Shown: one piece after another, positions 53,547 through 62,388 of the stretch
How the letters are laid out: each line of letters starts with the position of its first letter
How positions within the stretch are numbered: position 1 is the first letter of the stretch
Source: Pelagibacteraceae bacterium
Lineage (GTDB): Bacteria > Pseudomonadota > Alphaproteobacteria > Pelagibacterales > Pelagibacteraceae
Assembly: GCA_009693705.1 (NCBI GenBank)
Contig: SHWS01000002.1
Coordinates: 36,894-100,893 of the forward strand
Direction of reading: 5' to 3'
DNA length: 64,000 bases
Translations under genes and position numbers: made by a program
The notes under the pieces: model-generated
The model's input: only the letters and a program-made list of their open reading frames with translations
Database searches by the model: none
Told to the model about the DNA's origin: nothing

Positions 53547-54061
53547 TTTATTAAAGACTTTATTTCTACTAACAATTGTTGATTTAGAGGGCCGATGTAC
53601 TTTTTTATAACTTTATTTTTATAAATTAAAAAGGTCTCAGGGACGCCAAATGCCCCCCATTCAATTGCTTTTGTTCCGGTTTCATCAACTAAGATTTGAC
53701 TATATGGATTGCCTAATTCATTTAAAAAATTTTTAGCATTATCTGGTCTATCTTTATAATTAAGACCAATTAAAGTGATGTTTTTATTTTTTGATAGATC
53801 CATTAATAAAGCATGTTCGTCTCTACAAGGAACACACCATGAAGACCAAATATTTAATAAATACAATTTCTTAGGATCAAAAAATTCTTTTGAATTTACC
53901 TCGACATTAGACTCAAATAAATTTGCAGAAAACAAGGGGATATCCTTTTCAACATTTATATTAGGTGTGTAAATGTTATAATTACTCAATCCTTTATAAA
54001 AAAATAAAAAAATTATTATAAAAATTAAAATTAAAATAAAAGGAAAAAATTTACTTCTCAT
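53543..54061 (-). CDS. ccmG: Thiol:disulfide interchange protein CcmG/DsbE
   Basis: 172 residues. An N-terminal membrane anchor (about residues 5-25) and a periplasmic thioredoxin fold with the active site WSSWCVPCRDEH, and the cis-proline region GVPETFLI. It supplies electrons to apocytochrome c cysteines. It overlaps the end of ccmF by 11 bases. Confidence 0.95.
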   Translation of the reverse strand: MRSKFFPFILILIFIIIFLFFYKGLSNYNIYTPNINVEKDIPLFSANLFESNVEVNSKEFFDPKKLYLLNIWSSWCVPCRDEHALLMDLSKNKNITLIGLNYKDRPDNAKNFLNELGNPYSQILVDETGTKAIEWGAFGVPETFLIYKNKVIKKYIGPLNQQLLVEIKSLIK

Positions 54062-55928
54062 TTTTTTTTTTAAAAAAACTAATTAAACCTCCAAAACAAA
54101 TTAAAACTACAGAAATCCAAATCCAAATCATAAATGGTTTTACTTGATATCTTATGTTAAAATATTCTTGATTTTGAACTGAATTCATAACCATAAATTT
54201 ATCTGACAAAAATGATGTTTTAATATCTGCTTCACTTGTAATAATATTTGGCTGATTATAAATTCTAAGTTCAGGCTTTAAGTTATCAATTTTCCCATCA
54301 AAATTTTCGACAGTAAAATTTCCAATAATAGAAACATAATTTTTTTGTTTATTCTGAACAATATCATTAAATATTATTTTTGTTTTATTGTTTTCAAAAC
54401 TTTCGCCTACTTTAAGGTTAATAATTATTTCTGATGAAAAAAAATTATTTAATAGAATGCTCAAGATTAATAAACTAAATCCAAAATGAGCAACATTTTG
54501 TGAAAAATTTTTAAAGTTTTTTGTGAATAAATCTCTAATGGTTATAAAAAATAGATAAAAAGCACTTGAAAGTAAAACTGTATTAATAAGAAATTTCTGA
54601 TCTAAGTTTTTTAAAACAAAACCTGATACAAAAATAGACAATACAAAAAATAAAATTAAATTAACTTTATTTTCCATATTTGATTTTACCCATTTTAAAT
54701 TTGGTCCTATCGCCATTGCTAGCAAAAATGGAAATAAAAAAGGAATGATTAATTTATGATAAAATGGTGGACCTACAGATATTTTTTGTGAGGATATCAC
54801 TTCTAGAAAAATTGGATAAATAGTACCAATAAGCACTACTGAAAGAAAATACATCATAAACCAATTATTAATTAAAATGGATGTTTCTTTGCTTAGCCAA
54901 AAAAAATTATTATTGTTTTTAATATTCTGCTTATGAAAAAAGAAATAAATGAATATTGATAAAAAAATTAAAGAAAATAAAAAAATTAAAATATATAAAC
55001 CTCTTTCAGGATCATTAGCAAAGCTGTGAACAGAGTTAAGTATTCCTGAGCGAACTAAAAATGTTCCACACATACTTAATGTAAAAGTCGTAATAGATAA
55101 AATAACGACCCAAGATGTTAAAACTATTTTTTTTTCCAAAACTATAATGCAGTGTAAAAGAGCTGTAAGTGCTAGCCATGGCATTAAAGATACATTTTCT
55201 ACAGGATCCCAGAACCAAAATCCTCCCCAGCCTAGTTCATAGTAAGCCCAAATAGAGCCAAATAAAATTCCAAGGCTTAAAAAAATCCAGGAAACTAGGA
55301 CCCATTTTTTAATATGCGAGGCCCACTCTCTTGAAATAATATTTAATATTGTTGCAGCCAAAACTGAAGAAAAAATTATTGAAGAGCCAACATAACCTAC
55401 ATATAAAATTGGTGGATGAATAGCTAAAGCAGGATCTTGCAATATTGGATTTAGCCCTAAACCTTGTTTGGGAATTGGATAAATATAATTAAATGGATTT
55501 GACGTTTTAATTATAAAAATAAAAAAACCAATGATAATTATTTCTTGAAATAATAAAGTTAAAATTCTGTACTGTTTTGACTGATTATCGGATTTTAATA
55601 AAAAAATAAATATAAATAATGTTAAAACTAATTGCCAGAGCAACAAACTCCCCTCATGATTTCCCCAAGTTCCAGATATTTTATAAAAAAGAGGTTTGGT
55701 TGTATGAGAATTATTAAATACAGTCTCATTGCTGAAATCAGAATTAATAAAAGATAATACTAAACTTAAAAAACTTATAATTACAAAGAATAGTTGTAAA
55801 AAAGTAAAAGATAAAATTTTAGTATCTAATATTTTATCTTGATAATTTATAATTGAAAAATAAAAAATAATTATTGAACTACATAATCCTAAAATTAATG
55901 AATAATAACCAATTGTACTGGATAGCAA
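54051..55928 (-). CDS. ccmF: Heme lyase CcmF
   Basis: 625 residues, polytopic. The periplasmic tryptophan-rich WWD domain is GWGGFWFWDPVENVSLMPW, with flanking histidines in HPPILYVGYVG and HCIIVLEKK. ISGTWGNHEGSLLLW near residue 90 is also typical. CcmF joins heme delivered by CcmE to apocytochrome c. It starts 1 base after ccmE. Confidence 0.97.
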   Translation of the reverse strand: MLSSTIGYYSLILGLCSSIIIFYFSIINYQDKILDTKILSFTFLQLFFVIISFLSLVLSFINSDFSNETVFNNSHTTKPLFYKISGTWGNHEGSLLLWQLVLTLFIFIFLLKSDNQSKQYRILTLLFQEIIIIGFFIFIIKTSNPFNYIYPIPKQGLGLNPILQDPALAIHPPILYVGYVGSSIIFSSVLAATILNIISREWASHIKKWVLVSWIFLSLGILFGSIWAYYELGWGGFWFWDPVENVSLMPWLALTALLHCIIVLEKKIVLTSWVVILSITTFTLSMCGTFLVRSGILNSVHSFANDPERGLYILIFLFSLIFLSIFIYFFFHKQNIKNNNNFFWLSKETSILINNWFMMYFLSVVLIGTIYPIFLEVISSQKISVGPPFYHKLIIPFLFPFLLAMAIGPNLKWVKSNMENKVNLILFFVLSIFVSGFVLKNLDQKFLINTVLLSSAFYLFFITIRDLFTKNFKNFSQNVAHFGFSLLILSILLNNFFSSEIIINLKVGESFENNKTKIIFNDIVQNKQKNYVSIIGNFTVENFDGKIDNLKPELRIYNQPNIITSEADIKTSFLSDKFMVMNSVQNQEYFNIRYQVKPFMIWIWISVVLICFGGLISFFKKKNEK

Positions 55929-55929
55929 A

Positions 55930-56349
55930 TTACTTCTCCTCGAGTGCTGCTTTTACTTCAGGTGGCATATAATTTTCATCATGCTTAGCTAAAATTTTTG
56001 AAGCTGTAAAAAAATTTCTGTCATTCAAATATCCTTCAGCAACCACCCCTTTTCCCTCTGAAAAAAGATTAGGCACTACCCCTGAATAAATAACATTAAT
56101 TTCATTCTTAAAATCTGTAATGACAAAACTAATCTCTTTTGAATTTATAGATACAGAGTTATTTTTAACCATACCTCCAACTCTAATTTTTTTTTTTCCA
56201 ATATCAGTTAATTCTTTAATTTCAGTTGGAGACTGAAAATAAACAACATTTTCTTCCAAAGATTTTAAAATTAGAAAAACGCTTAAAATTAGGGTCGTTA
56301 AAATTAGTACTACAAAGAAAAATCTTAATTTAACTTTGCGACCATACAT
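55930..56349 (-). CDS. ccmE: Heme chaperone CcmE
   Basis: 139 residues. N-terminal membrane anchor (about residues 8-27), OB-fold periplasmic domain with [12 protein letters not shown] and VAEGYL, and the covalent heme histidine in [14 protein letters not shown] (HxxxY). It carries heme from CcmC to CcmF. It lies 9 bases after ccmD. Confidence 0.96.
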   Translation of the reverse strand: MYGRKVKLRFFFVVLILTTLILSVFLILKSLEENVVYFQSPTEIKELTDIGKKKIRVGGMVKNNSVSINSKEISFVITDFKNEINVIYSGVVPNLFSEGKGVVAEGYLNDRNFFTASKILAKHDENYMPPEVKAALEEK

Positions 56350-56358
56350 GGTTTAAAG

Positions 56359-56586
56359 TTAATTGCTTGAAGCGTTAGACAAAATTTCTTTGTTGATTCT
56401 TTGCAATTTAGCAGAATTTGCCTTCTCAGGATTTAAAGCTCCAAATTTAGCAACAAATTTATCTTTTTCTTTATTGTATTGTATTTTTGTTAACACATAC
56501 AATCCTGTAAAACTAAAAAGAGTAAAACTGAAAGCTAATAGAACATATAATCCATATCCATTCATAAATATTATTTCGTTAATCAT
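56359..56586 (-). CDS. ccmD: Heme exporter protein CcmD
   Basis: 75 residues with a single membrane helix (about residues 11-32) and a charged cytoplasmic tail; small, poorly conserved, but in the right place between ccmC and ccmE. The ATG at 56586 overlaps the ccmC stop as ATGA. A second ATG at 56565 (MNGYGLYVLLAF) would give a start closer to other CcmD proteins, so either could be used. Confidence 0.85.
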   Translation of the reverse strand: MINEIIFMNGYGLYVLLAFSFTLFSFTGLYVLTKIQYNKEKDKFVAKFGALNPEKANSAKLQRINKEILSNASSN

Positions 56587-57290
56587 AGTCTATCTAGGCC
56601 TTTCCTTTTAAGTTTTATCAGTTCCGTATTATATTTCATTAAAAAAATTAATAATGAAAATAGAGTAAATGCCGCAGTCATTATTAATAATGGAAAAAGC
56701 ATCGAGACATGAATTGAAGTTTTTGATAAAATATTAATAGAAGCAGATTGATGCAAGGTGTTCCACCAATCTACAGAAAATTTAATAATCGGGACGTTTA
56801 TGATGCCTAAAATTGTAATGAGCGATGTAATTTTAAAAACTTTTTCCTGATCTTCATAAATACGCCATGCAACTAAATACATAACATAAAATAAAGCTAA
56901 AATTAACATGGAAGTAATTCTAGCATCCCATGCCCACCAAGTACCCCATGTTGGTTTACCCCAAATAGCTCCTGTGACTAATGCAATAATATTAAATACA
57001 AATCCCGATGGAGCTAAACTTTTCGATATTAGAAATAAATTTTTATTTTTAAAAATAAATCCCATTACAGATAAAAAAGTTAATGCTGAAAAAATTCCAA
57101 GTGAAATCCAAGCTGCAGGCACATGCACATACATAATTCTTACTGCATGACTTTGTTTATAATCTTCAGGAGATAAAATTAGAGCCTCAGTTAATCCAAT
57201 TGAAAGGACAACTATAAATAAAAATAAAACATATTTAAATGCTCTAGATGTTATTAAAAAAATTTTATTAGGCTCAAAAAATTTAAACAT
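56583..57290 (-). CDS. ccmC: Heme export/handling protein CcmC
   Basis: 235 residues, six or so membrane helices. The WWD domain is WGKPTWGTWWAWDARITSML, with histidines in YVHVPAAW and TLHQSAS. It loads heme onto CcmE. The ABC transporter genes ccmA and ccmB, which often precede it, are not in the window. A TATAAT at 57302-57297 sits six bases ahead of the ATG. Confidence 0.96.
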   Translation of the reverse strand: MFKFFEPNKIFLITSRAFKYVLFLFIVVLSIGLTEALILSPEDYKQSHAVRIMYVHVPAAWISLGIFSALTFLSVMGFIFKNKNLFLISKSLAPSGFVFNIIALVTGAIWGKPTWGTWWAWDARITSMLILALFYVMYLVAWRIYEDQEKVFKITSLITILGIINVPIIKFSVDWWNTLHQSASINILSKTSIHVSMLFPLLIMTAAFTLFSLLIFLMKYNTELIKLKRKGLDRL

Positions 57291-57296
57291 AATTCC

Positions 57297-57302
57297 ATTA
57301 TA
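57297..57302 (-). promoter_or_regulatory. Perfect -10 box abutting ccmC, possible leaderless start
   Basis: Read on the minus strand, TATAAT is followed by GGAATT and then the ccmC ATG. A normal -10 to start distance would begin the transcript at or next to the A of the ATG. The -35 region is poor, so the call is tentative. Confidence 0.3.
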
Positions 57303-57342
57303 TCTTAAATTGTATTTTACAGATTTTTATTATGAAAAGTAC

Positions 57343-57392
57343 CTCTGATCAAGAATGCAGAGGGTAAAAAAATTTAACACTCTTGATCAGAG
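57343..57392. repeat. 12-bp perfect inverted repeat with competing hairpins, between hspQ and ccmC
   Basis: CTCTGATCAAGA (57343-57354) and TCTTGATCAGAG (57381-57392) are exact inverse complements, separated by 26 bases. Each arm contains the palindrome TGATCA. The left arm can instead pair with CAGAGGGT (57358-57365) as ACCTCTG, with one bulge, and AGGGT (57361-57365) can pair with ACCCT near 57396-57401. The region lies after the hspQ stop and about 50 bases before ccmC; it may be a terminator, an attenuator or a protein-binding pair. Confidence 0.7.
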
Positions 57393-57462
57393 TATAACCC
57401 TATGTTTATAAATAAATAGTATGACTAAGATTTGAACTAAATATGTTTAAAAAGTGATAGAT

Positions 57463-57783
57463 TTAGTTAGAAAGTTTAAAGTAACTTGTTCCCTTTTTCC
57501 CTGAAAAAACCTCGTCAATTAAAGGGTGTTTTATTGGTTCATCTGAGTCATCCATTAAAAGGTTTTGCTCAGATACATATGCTTCGTAGGTAATTTCGTC
57601 ATTTTCTGCCAACAAATGATAAAAAGGTTGATCTTTTCTTGGTCTCACATTTTTTGGGATAGACTGATACCACTCCTCAGAATTATTAAATTCAAAATCT
57701 ACATCGTAAATCACACCTCTAAAATGAAAAAGTTTGTGTTTTACAACATCGCCTATTGAGAATTTAGCTTTTTGAACAGTCAT
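57463..57783 (-). CDS. hspQ: HspQ-like heat shock protein (YccV domain)
   Basis: 106 residues, nearly all one hemimethylated-DNA-binding/YccV domain: KFSIGDVVKHKLFHFRGVIYDVD, PKNVRPRKDQPFYHLLAEN, YEAYVSEQNLL and HPLIDEVF. In enteric bacteria HspQ influences Lon specificity and DnaA levels. It is divergent from yciB (85-base gap) and separated from ccmC by a 172-base structured gap. Confidence 0.93.
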   Translation of the reverse strand: MTVQKAKFSIGDVVKHKLFHFRGVIYDVDFEFNNSEEWYQSIPKNVRPRKDQPFYHLLAENDEITYEAYVSEQNLLMDDSDEPIKHPLIDEVFSGKKGTSYFKLSN

Positions 57784-57868
57784 ACTATTAGTATGGGTAT
57801 TTAAAAATAAAAATCAATAAGAAAAATTTTACTATTATATGTTGTTATTCATATGATAATATCTTTCA

Positions 57869-58420
57869 GTGAATAAATCTTTCTTAAAGTTTGTTACTGA
57901 TTTTGGCCCCTTAATAATCTTTTTTTTCTACTACTATGATAGTGATAAAAATCTCAAAGTAGCAATTCCTCCTTTTATAATTGCGACAATAATGTCCTTA
58001 ATAATTATGTGGTTTTTTGAAAAACAAATTCCCAAGGTACCACTTTTAAGTGGTGTATTAATTACTTTTTTTGGAGGGTTAACAATTTATTTTAATAACC
58101 CGATTTTTATTTATATTAAACCAACTATTATTAATATTTTATTTGGTTTAGCGCTAATTTTTGGCAGGTATTTTACCAATGAACCAGTTTTAAAAAAAAT
58201 AATGGGAAAAACAATTCTATTAACTGATGAAGGATGGTCAATATTAACAAAAAGATGGGTTTATTTTTTCTTTGCTTTAGCAATTTTAAATGAATTTGTT
58301 TGGAGAACTCAATCTGAGGAATTTTGGGTGAATTTTAAAGTTTGGGGAATGTTACCAATAACATTTGTATTTACTGCTTTTCAAATCAGTATAATTAATA
58401 AACATAAAATTAATGAATAG
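57869..58420 (+). CDS. yciB: Inner membrane septation protein A family (YciB/IspZ)
   Basis: 183 residues, GTG start, about five membrane segments. Family hallmarks are KFVTDFGPLIIFFFYYY at the N-terminus, GGLTIYFNNPIFIYIKPT, LTDEGWSILTKRWVYFF and NEFVWRTQSEEFWVNFKVWG. YciB proteins are envelope-associated and linked to cell division in some bacteria; the molecular function is not settled. An ATG at 57853 is in another frame. It overlaps the next gene by 8 bases. Confidence 0.94.
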   Translation: MNKSFLKFVTDFGPLIIFFFYYYDSDKNLKVAIPPFIIATIMSLIIMWFFEKQIPKVPLLSGVLITFFGGLTIYFNNPIFIYIKPTIINILFGLALIFGRYFTNEPVLKKIMGKTILLTDEGWSILTKRWVYFFFALAILNEFVWRTQSEEFWVNFKVWGMLPITFVFTAFQISIINKHKINE

Positions 58421-58754
58421 AAATTTAAGATTAGTAATAAATAATACTTTTAATCAAAATATTGAAAAAAATAATTTTTTTGAAAAAGATGAGCTCAAAA
58501 TTATCTTAGATCTATATGCTAAAATGGTTTCTGAGGGCTCTTGGAAGGATTATGGATTAAATATTTCAAGCAAACAAGTAAGCTTTAATGTCTTTAAAAA
58601 TTCTACAGAAAATGCGCTCTATAAGATATGTAAAAACTTTCAGCCTAAAAATAAAAACCTAAAATATTTAATTACTGACACTAATGGAAAAATATTAAAA
58701 AACTATTTTGATCTTAAATTTCTCTTAAAAAATACTAATTGGAAAAAACTTTAA
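58413..58754 (+). CDS. DUF2794 family protein
   Basis: 113 residues, soluble, no signal peptide or membrane segment. The pattern FEKDELKIILDLYAKMVSEG then WKDYGLNISSKQVSFNVFK and YKICKNFQPKN is that of DUF2794, a small alphaproteobacterial family of unknown function. It is translationally linked to yciB by an 8-base overlap, which recurs, as far as I recall, in other alphaproteobacteria. Confidence 0.88.
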   Translation: MNRNLRLVINNTFNQNIEKNNFFEKDELKIILDLYAKMVSEGSWKDYGLNISSKQVSFNVFKNSTENALYKICKNFQPKNKNLKYLITDTNGKILKNYFDLKFLLKNTNWKKL

Positions 58755-58764
58755 GTATTTAAAA

Positions 58765-59538
58765 TTATCTTCTTTGACCAAACAATCTTAAAAGCATTAT
58801 AAATAAATTTATAAAGTCTAAGTAAAGAGTTAAGGCGCCCATTACCGCTTTTTTACCCATTAATTCACCAGTATCACTGACCTGATACATATTTTTAATT
58901 TTTTGAGTATCGTAAGCAGTAAGTCCGACAAATATAAGAACCCCTAAAATTGAAATTGTAAAATACATTGCAGGTGATTTTAAAAATAGATTAACCAAAG
59001 ATGCAATTATTATTCCAATTAACCCCATAATTAAGAAAGAACCAAACTTTGTTAAGTCACTTCTAGTAGTGTAACCATAAATACTCATTGCTCCGAATGT
59101 CCCTGCAGTAATAAAGAAAACTCTAGCTATACTGCCACCTGTAAATTCTATAAAAATTGATGACAAAGATATACCCATTAATGCTGCAAAAGCCCAAAAA
59201 ACAGTTTGGGCACTAGCTGCACTCATTCTATTAATTCCAAAACTCATATAAATAACTATCCCTAGTGGCGCTAACATTACTAACCATTTCAAAGGTGAAG
59301 CATAAATAGCATAACCAATTGATGATAGACCAGAAATTCCTGCTGAAGTGACTTGAATACCATAACCACCAGAGAGATTAAAAAATAAAACTGAAAATAT
59401 ACCAGTTAAAAGGATTCCGGATGCCATGTAATTATAAACTTTAAGCATATAGACTCTTAAGCCTTCGTCCATTATTGCTGTTGATTGTTCAGCTGCTCTA
59501 GCTTTATTATTTAAGATCGTAGTTTTGTTATTTTTCAT
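58765..59538 (-). CDS. Bax inhibitor-1/YccA family membrane protein
   Basis: 257 residues, seven probable membrane segments. Family segments include EGLRVYMLKVYNYMASGIL at the N-terminus, the WAFAALMGISLSSIF helix, FVGLTAYDTQKIKNMY and ALTLYLDFINLFIMLLRLFG at the end. Bacterial members (YbhL, YccA) are linked to calcium leak and to modulation of FtsH; the role here is unknown. It converges with the DUF2794 gene at a 10-base gap. Confidence 0.93.
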   Translation of the reverse strand: MKNNKTTILNNKARAAEQSTAIMDEGLRVYMLKVYNYMASGILLTGIFSVLFFNLSGGYGIQVTSAGISGLSSIGYAIYASPLKWLVMLAPLGIVIYMSFGINRMSAASAQTVFWAFAALMGISLSSIFIEFTGGSIARVFFITAGTFGAMSIYGYTTRSDLTKFGSFLIMGLIGIIIASLVNLFLKSPAMYFTISILGVLIFVGLTAYDTQKIKNMYQVSDTGELMGKKAVMGALTLYLDFINLFIMLLRLFGQRR

Positions 59539-59616
59539 ATTTACATATATAACATTTTTTTACTAATTTTTCAAGATACTAAAAAAAATTAATAAAAAAT
59601 TAACACATATTATTAA

Positions 59617-60651
59617 ATGAATTACAAAAAATTAGGAAATTCCGACATTAATATAAGCACAATTTGTCTCGGTACAATGACTTGGGGTGAACAGAATAAT
59701 CAAAAAGAAGGTTTTGAACAAATGGATTTTGCCTTGGATCAAGGAGTGAATTTTTGGGATACAGCTGAAATATACGCTGTTCCTCCTAAAGAAGAAACTT
59801 ACGGCCATACTGAAATGATTATAGGAAACTGGTTTAAAAAAAATAAAAAACGAGACAAAATAATTTTAGCAACAAAGGTTGCTGGACCGTCCAGAAAATA
59901 TTTAAGAAATGGAAAAAATAATTATGAAATAGAAAATATGACTAAAGCAATTAATGACAGTCTAAAAAGATTACAAACTGATTATATAGATCTTTATCAA
60001 CTTCATTGGCCAGAAAGAAATACAAACATGTTTGGAAAATTAGGCTACGAACATAAAGAAAATAATTGGACTAAATTTGAAGATGTTTTAAATAACCTGC
60101 AAAAATTTGTAAAAGAAGGAAAAATCCGAGAAGTTGGTATTTCAAACGAAACCCCTTGGGGAGTATCTAAATATCTTGAGATCTCCAAAGAAAAGAATTT
60201 ACCAAGAATGATTTCGATCCAAAACCCCTATAGTTTGTTAAATAGGTCTTACGAAATTGGTCTTGCAGAAATTTCAATTAGAGAAAATATTGGTCTTTTG
60301 GCTTATTCACCGCTTGCAAGTGGTTATTTAACAGGCAAATATCGAAATGGACAAATGCCCAAGGGTTCAAGAATAGAAAGAGATGGAGATTTTTGGACTA
60401 GATATAAAAAACCAAATACCGCCAAAGCTGTTGACGCATACTACAAAATATCAAAAAAATACAATCTAGATTTTACCAAGATGTCTTTAAAGTTTTGTGA
60501 AATTCAACCGTACGTATCAAGCGTAATTATTGGAGCAACTACCATGGAGCAGTTGAAAACAAATATAGAAAGTGTAAACATCAAATTATCGAACGAAGTT
60601 ATTGATGATATTAATCAAATCCAAAAAGTTTACCCTAACCCATGTCCATAA
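59617..60651 (+). CDS. Aldo/keto reductase (Tas-like)
   Basis: 344 residues, TIM barrel. Catalytic tetrad residues are Asp and Tyr in FWDTAEIYAVPP, Lys in ILATKVAGPS, and His in LYQLHWPERNTN. The length and YKKLGNSDINISTICLGTMTWGEQ start match the Tas branch of NADPH-dependent reductases. Physiological substrate unknown. It overlaps the next gene by 10 bases. Confidence 0.92.
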   Translation: MNYKKLGNSDINISTICLGTMTWGEQNNQKEGFEQMDFALDQGVNFWDTAEIYAVPPKEETYGHTEMIIGNWFKKNKKRDKIILATKVAGPSRKYLRNGKNNYEIENMTKAINDSLKRLQTDYIDLYQLHWPERNTNMFGKLGYEHKENNWTKFEDVLNNLQKFVKEGKIREVGISNETPWGVSKYLEISKEKNLPRMISIQNPYSLLNRSYEIGLAEISIRENIGLLAYSPLASGYLTGKYRNGQMPKGSRIERDGDFWTRYKKPNTAKAVDAYYKISKKYNLDFTKMSLKFCEIQPYVSSVIIGATTMEQLKTNIESVNIKLSNEVIDDINQIQKVYPNPCP

Positions 60652-61154
60652 TTACTAAATTTATAGTTTTAATATTTCTTTTTTGTCTTGTTTTCTCTAG
60701 CAAAACCATTGCTGAGGAGATGAAAAATGTTGGTAAATTTAACGACTGGGAAACAATTTTAATAACAGAGGAATCTGGAAAGGTATGCTTTGCCCAATCT
60801 TCACCTGTGTTACAAACCCCAGAATCATCTGCTAGGAATGCAAAATTATTTGTAACTTTTAGAACCAGTGAAAATATTTCTAATGAGGTTAGCACAACTG
60901 CTGGCTACGAATTTGATCAAAATAATTCCGTAACGGCTACTTTTGGAGAAGGTGTTGTTAAATTTGATATTAAAGAACAGGGATTTGCCTGGATAGCAGA
61001 TAATAAAATTGAAGAAAATGTGGTAGCTAAAATGAAAAAAGGATCAAAAATAATAATTAAAGGTCATAACGAACAAGGCACTGAAACAAGTGACCAATAT
61101 TCACTGTTGGGATTTACCAAAGCCTATAATGCTGCAAGAATGACTTGTAGTTAA
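60642..61154 (+). CDS. Invasion-associated locus B (IalB) family secreted protein
   Basis: 170 residues with a signal peptide ending near residue 24 (SSKTIAEE). The mature part has GKFNDWETIL, a cysteine in GKVCFAQSSP, and a C-terminal TCS cysteine, the arrangement of IalB proteins, which are small periplasmic or envelope proteins widespread in alphaproteobacteria, most of them free-living. Function is unknown. It overlaps the reductase gene by 10 bases and precedes argG by 4. Confidence 0.85.
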   Translation: MSIITKFIVLIFLFCLVFSSKTIAEEMKNVGKFNDWETILITEESGKVCFAQSSPVLQTPESSARNAKLFVTFRTSENISNEVSTTAGYEFDQNNSVTATFGEGVVKFDIKEQGFAWIADNKIEENVVAKMKKGSKIIIKGHNEQGTETSDQYSLLGFTKAYNAARMTCS

Positions 61155-61158
61155 TTTA

Positions 61159-62346
61159 ATGAAATCAAAGAAAAAAATCGTTCTTGCTTACTCTGGCGGA
61201 CTAGATACTTCAATAATTTTAAAATGGCTTCAAGAAAATTACGATGCTGAAGTAATTTGTTATACTGCAGATGTTGGTCAACAAATAAATAGAAAAAAAA
61301 TAATTACTAACGCAAAAAAATTTGGTGTTAAAAATATTATAATCAAAGACCTAAAAGATATTTTTGTTAAAGATTATGTTTATCCAATGATTAGAGGCCA
61401 TGCAATTTACGAGGGCGTTTATTTACTAGGCACTTCGATCGCCAGGCCCTTAATTGCTAAAGATCAAATTAGAGTTGCTAAAAAATTTAATGCTTATGCA
61501 GTTTCACACGGCGCAACCGGTAAAGGTAATGATCAAGTGAGATTTGAATTAGGTTACCATTACTTTTATCCAAAAATTAAAGTCATTGCTCCTTGGAGAA
61601 TTTGGAAACTTAAATCAAGAACCGATCTGATTAACTACGCAAAAAAACACAATATTAGCATACCCAAAGATAAAAAAGGCGCTCCACCTTTCTCCGTCGA
61701 TGATAATTTATTTCACACTTCAACTGAGGGTAAAGTTTTGGAAAATCCGAAAAATTCTGCTCCTGAATTTGTATTTCAAAGAACAATATCCCCAGAAAAA
61801 GCACCTAGTAAACCAAGTTTTGTAACTATAAACTTTAAAAATGGAGATCCCATTGCAATAAATGGAAAAAAGTTATCACCATCTAAACTATTAGAAAAAC
61901 TTAACCAGATAGCTGGTCGTAACGGAATTGGTAGAGTGGATTTAGTTGAAAATAGATTTATTGGAATAAAATCAAGAGGTGTTTATGAGACCCCAGGAGG
62001 AACTTTGTTAATTAATGCTCATCGAGCAATTGAGTCGGTAACTCTTGATAAAGAAACCATGCATAAAAAAGATCAAATAATGCCAAGATATGCTGAGCTT
62101 ATTTATAATGGTTATTGGTATTCAAAAGAAAGATTTAAACTTCAAAAAATTGTCGATCAAAACAAAAAAAAAGTTAATGGATCTATAAAATTAAAATTAT
62201 ATAAAGGAAATATTATTATTCAGTCACGACAAACTAAAAGCTCTGCCTATTCGATGAAGAAAGTTTCTTTTGAAGAAAATAAAACATTTAATAAATCTAA
62301 TGTAGAGAAATTTATTAATTATCATAAAACGAAACTTCGTTCTTAA
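61159..62346 (+). CDS. argG: Argininosuccinate synthase
   Basis: 395 residues. The PP-loop AYSGGLDTSIILKWL is at the N-terminus, with HGATGKGNDQVRFELGY, and the C-terminal GRNGIGRVDLVENRFIGIKSRGVYETPGG. It condenses citrulline and aspartate in arginine synthesis. argH is not beside it. A short inverted repeat (AACGA, loop, TCGTT at 62328-62341) overlaps the stop, but lacks a following T-run. Confidence 0.98.
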   Translation: MKSKKKIVLAYSGGLDTSIILKWLQENYDAEVICYTADVGQQINRKKIITNAKKFGVKNIIIKDLKDIFVKDYVYPMIRGHAIYEGVYLLGTSIARPLIAKDQIRVAKKFNAYAVSHGATGKGNDQVRFELGYHYFYPKIKVIAPWRIWKLKSRTDLINYAKKHNISIPKDKKGAPPFSVDDNLFHTSTEGKVLENPKNSAPEFVFQRTISPEKAPSKPSFVTINFKNGDPIAINGKKLSPSKLLEKLNQIAGRNGIGRVDLVENRFIGIKSRGVYETPGGTLLINAHRAIESVTLDKETMHKKDQIMPRYAELIYNGYWYSKERFKLQKIVDQNKKKVNGSIKLKLYKGNIIIQSRQTKSSAYSMKKVSFEENKTFNKSNVEKFINYHKTKLRS

Positions 62347-62388
62347 ATTAATCAATATTCAATTTTTTGTTGATACTGTTTAGGGTAA

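Noticed and set aside
62328..62388. Intrinsic terminator after argG
   Set aside because: The AACGA/TCGTT hairpin is only 5 bp, overlaps the coding end and is not followed by a T-run.
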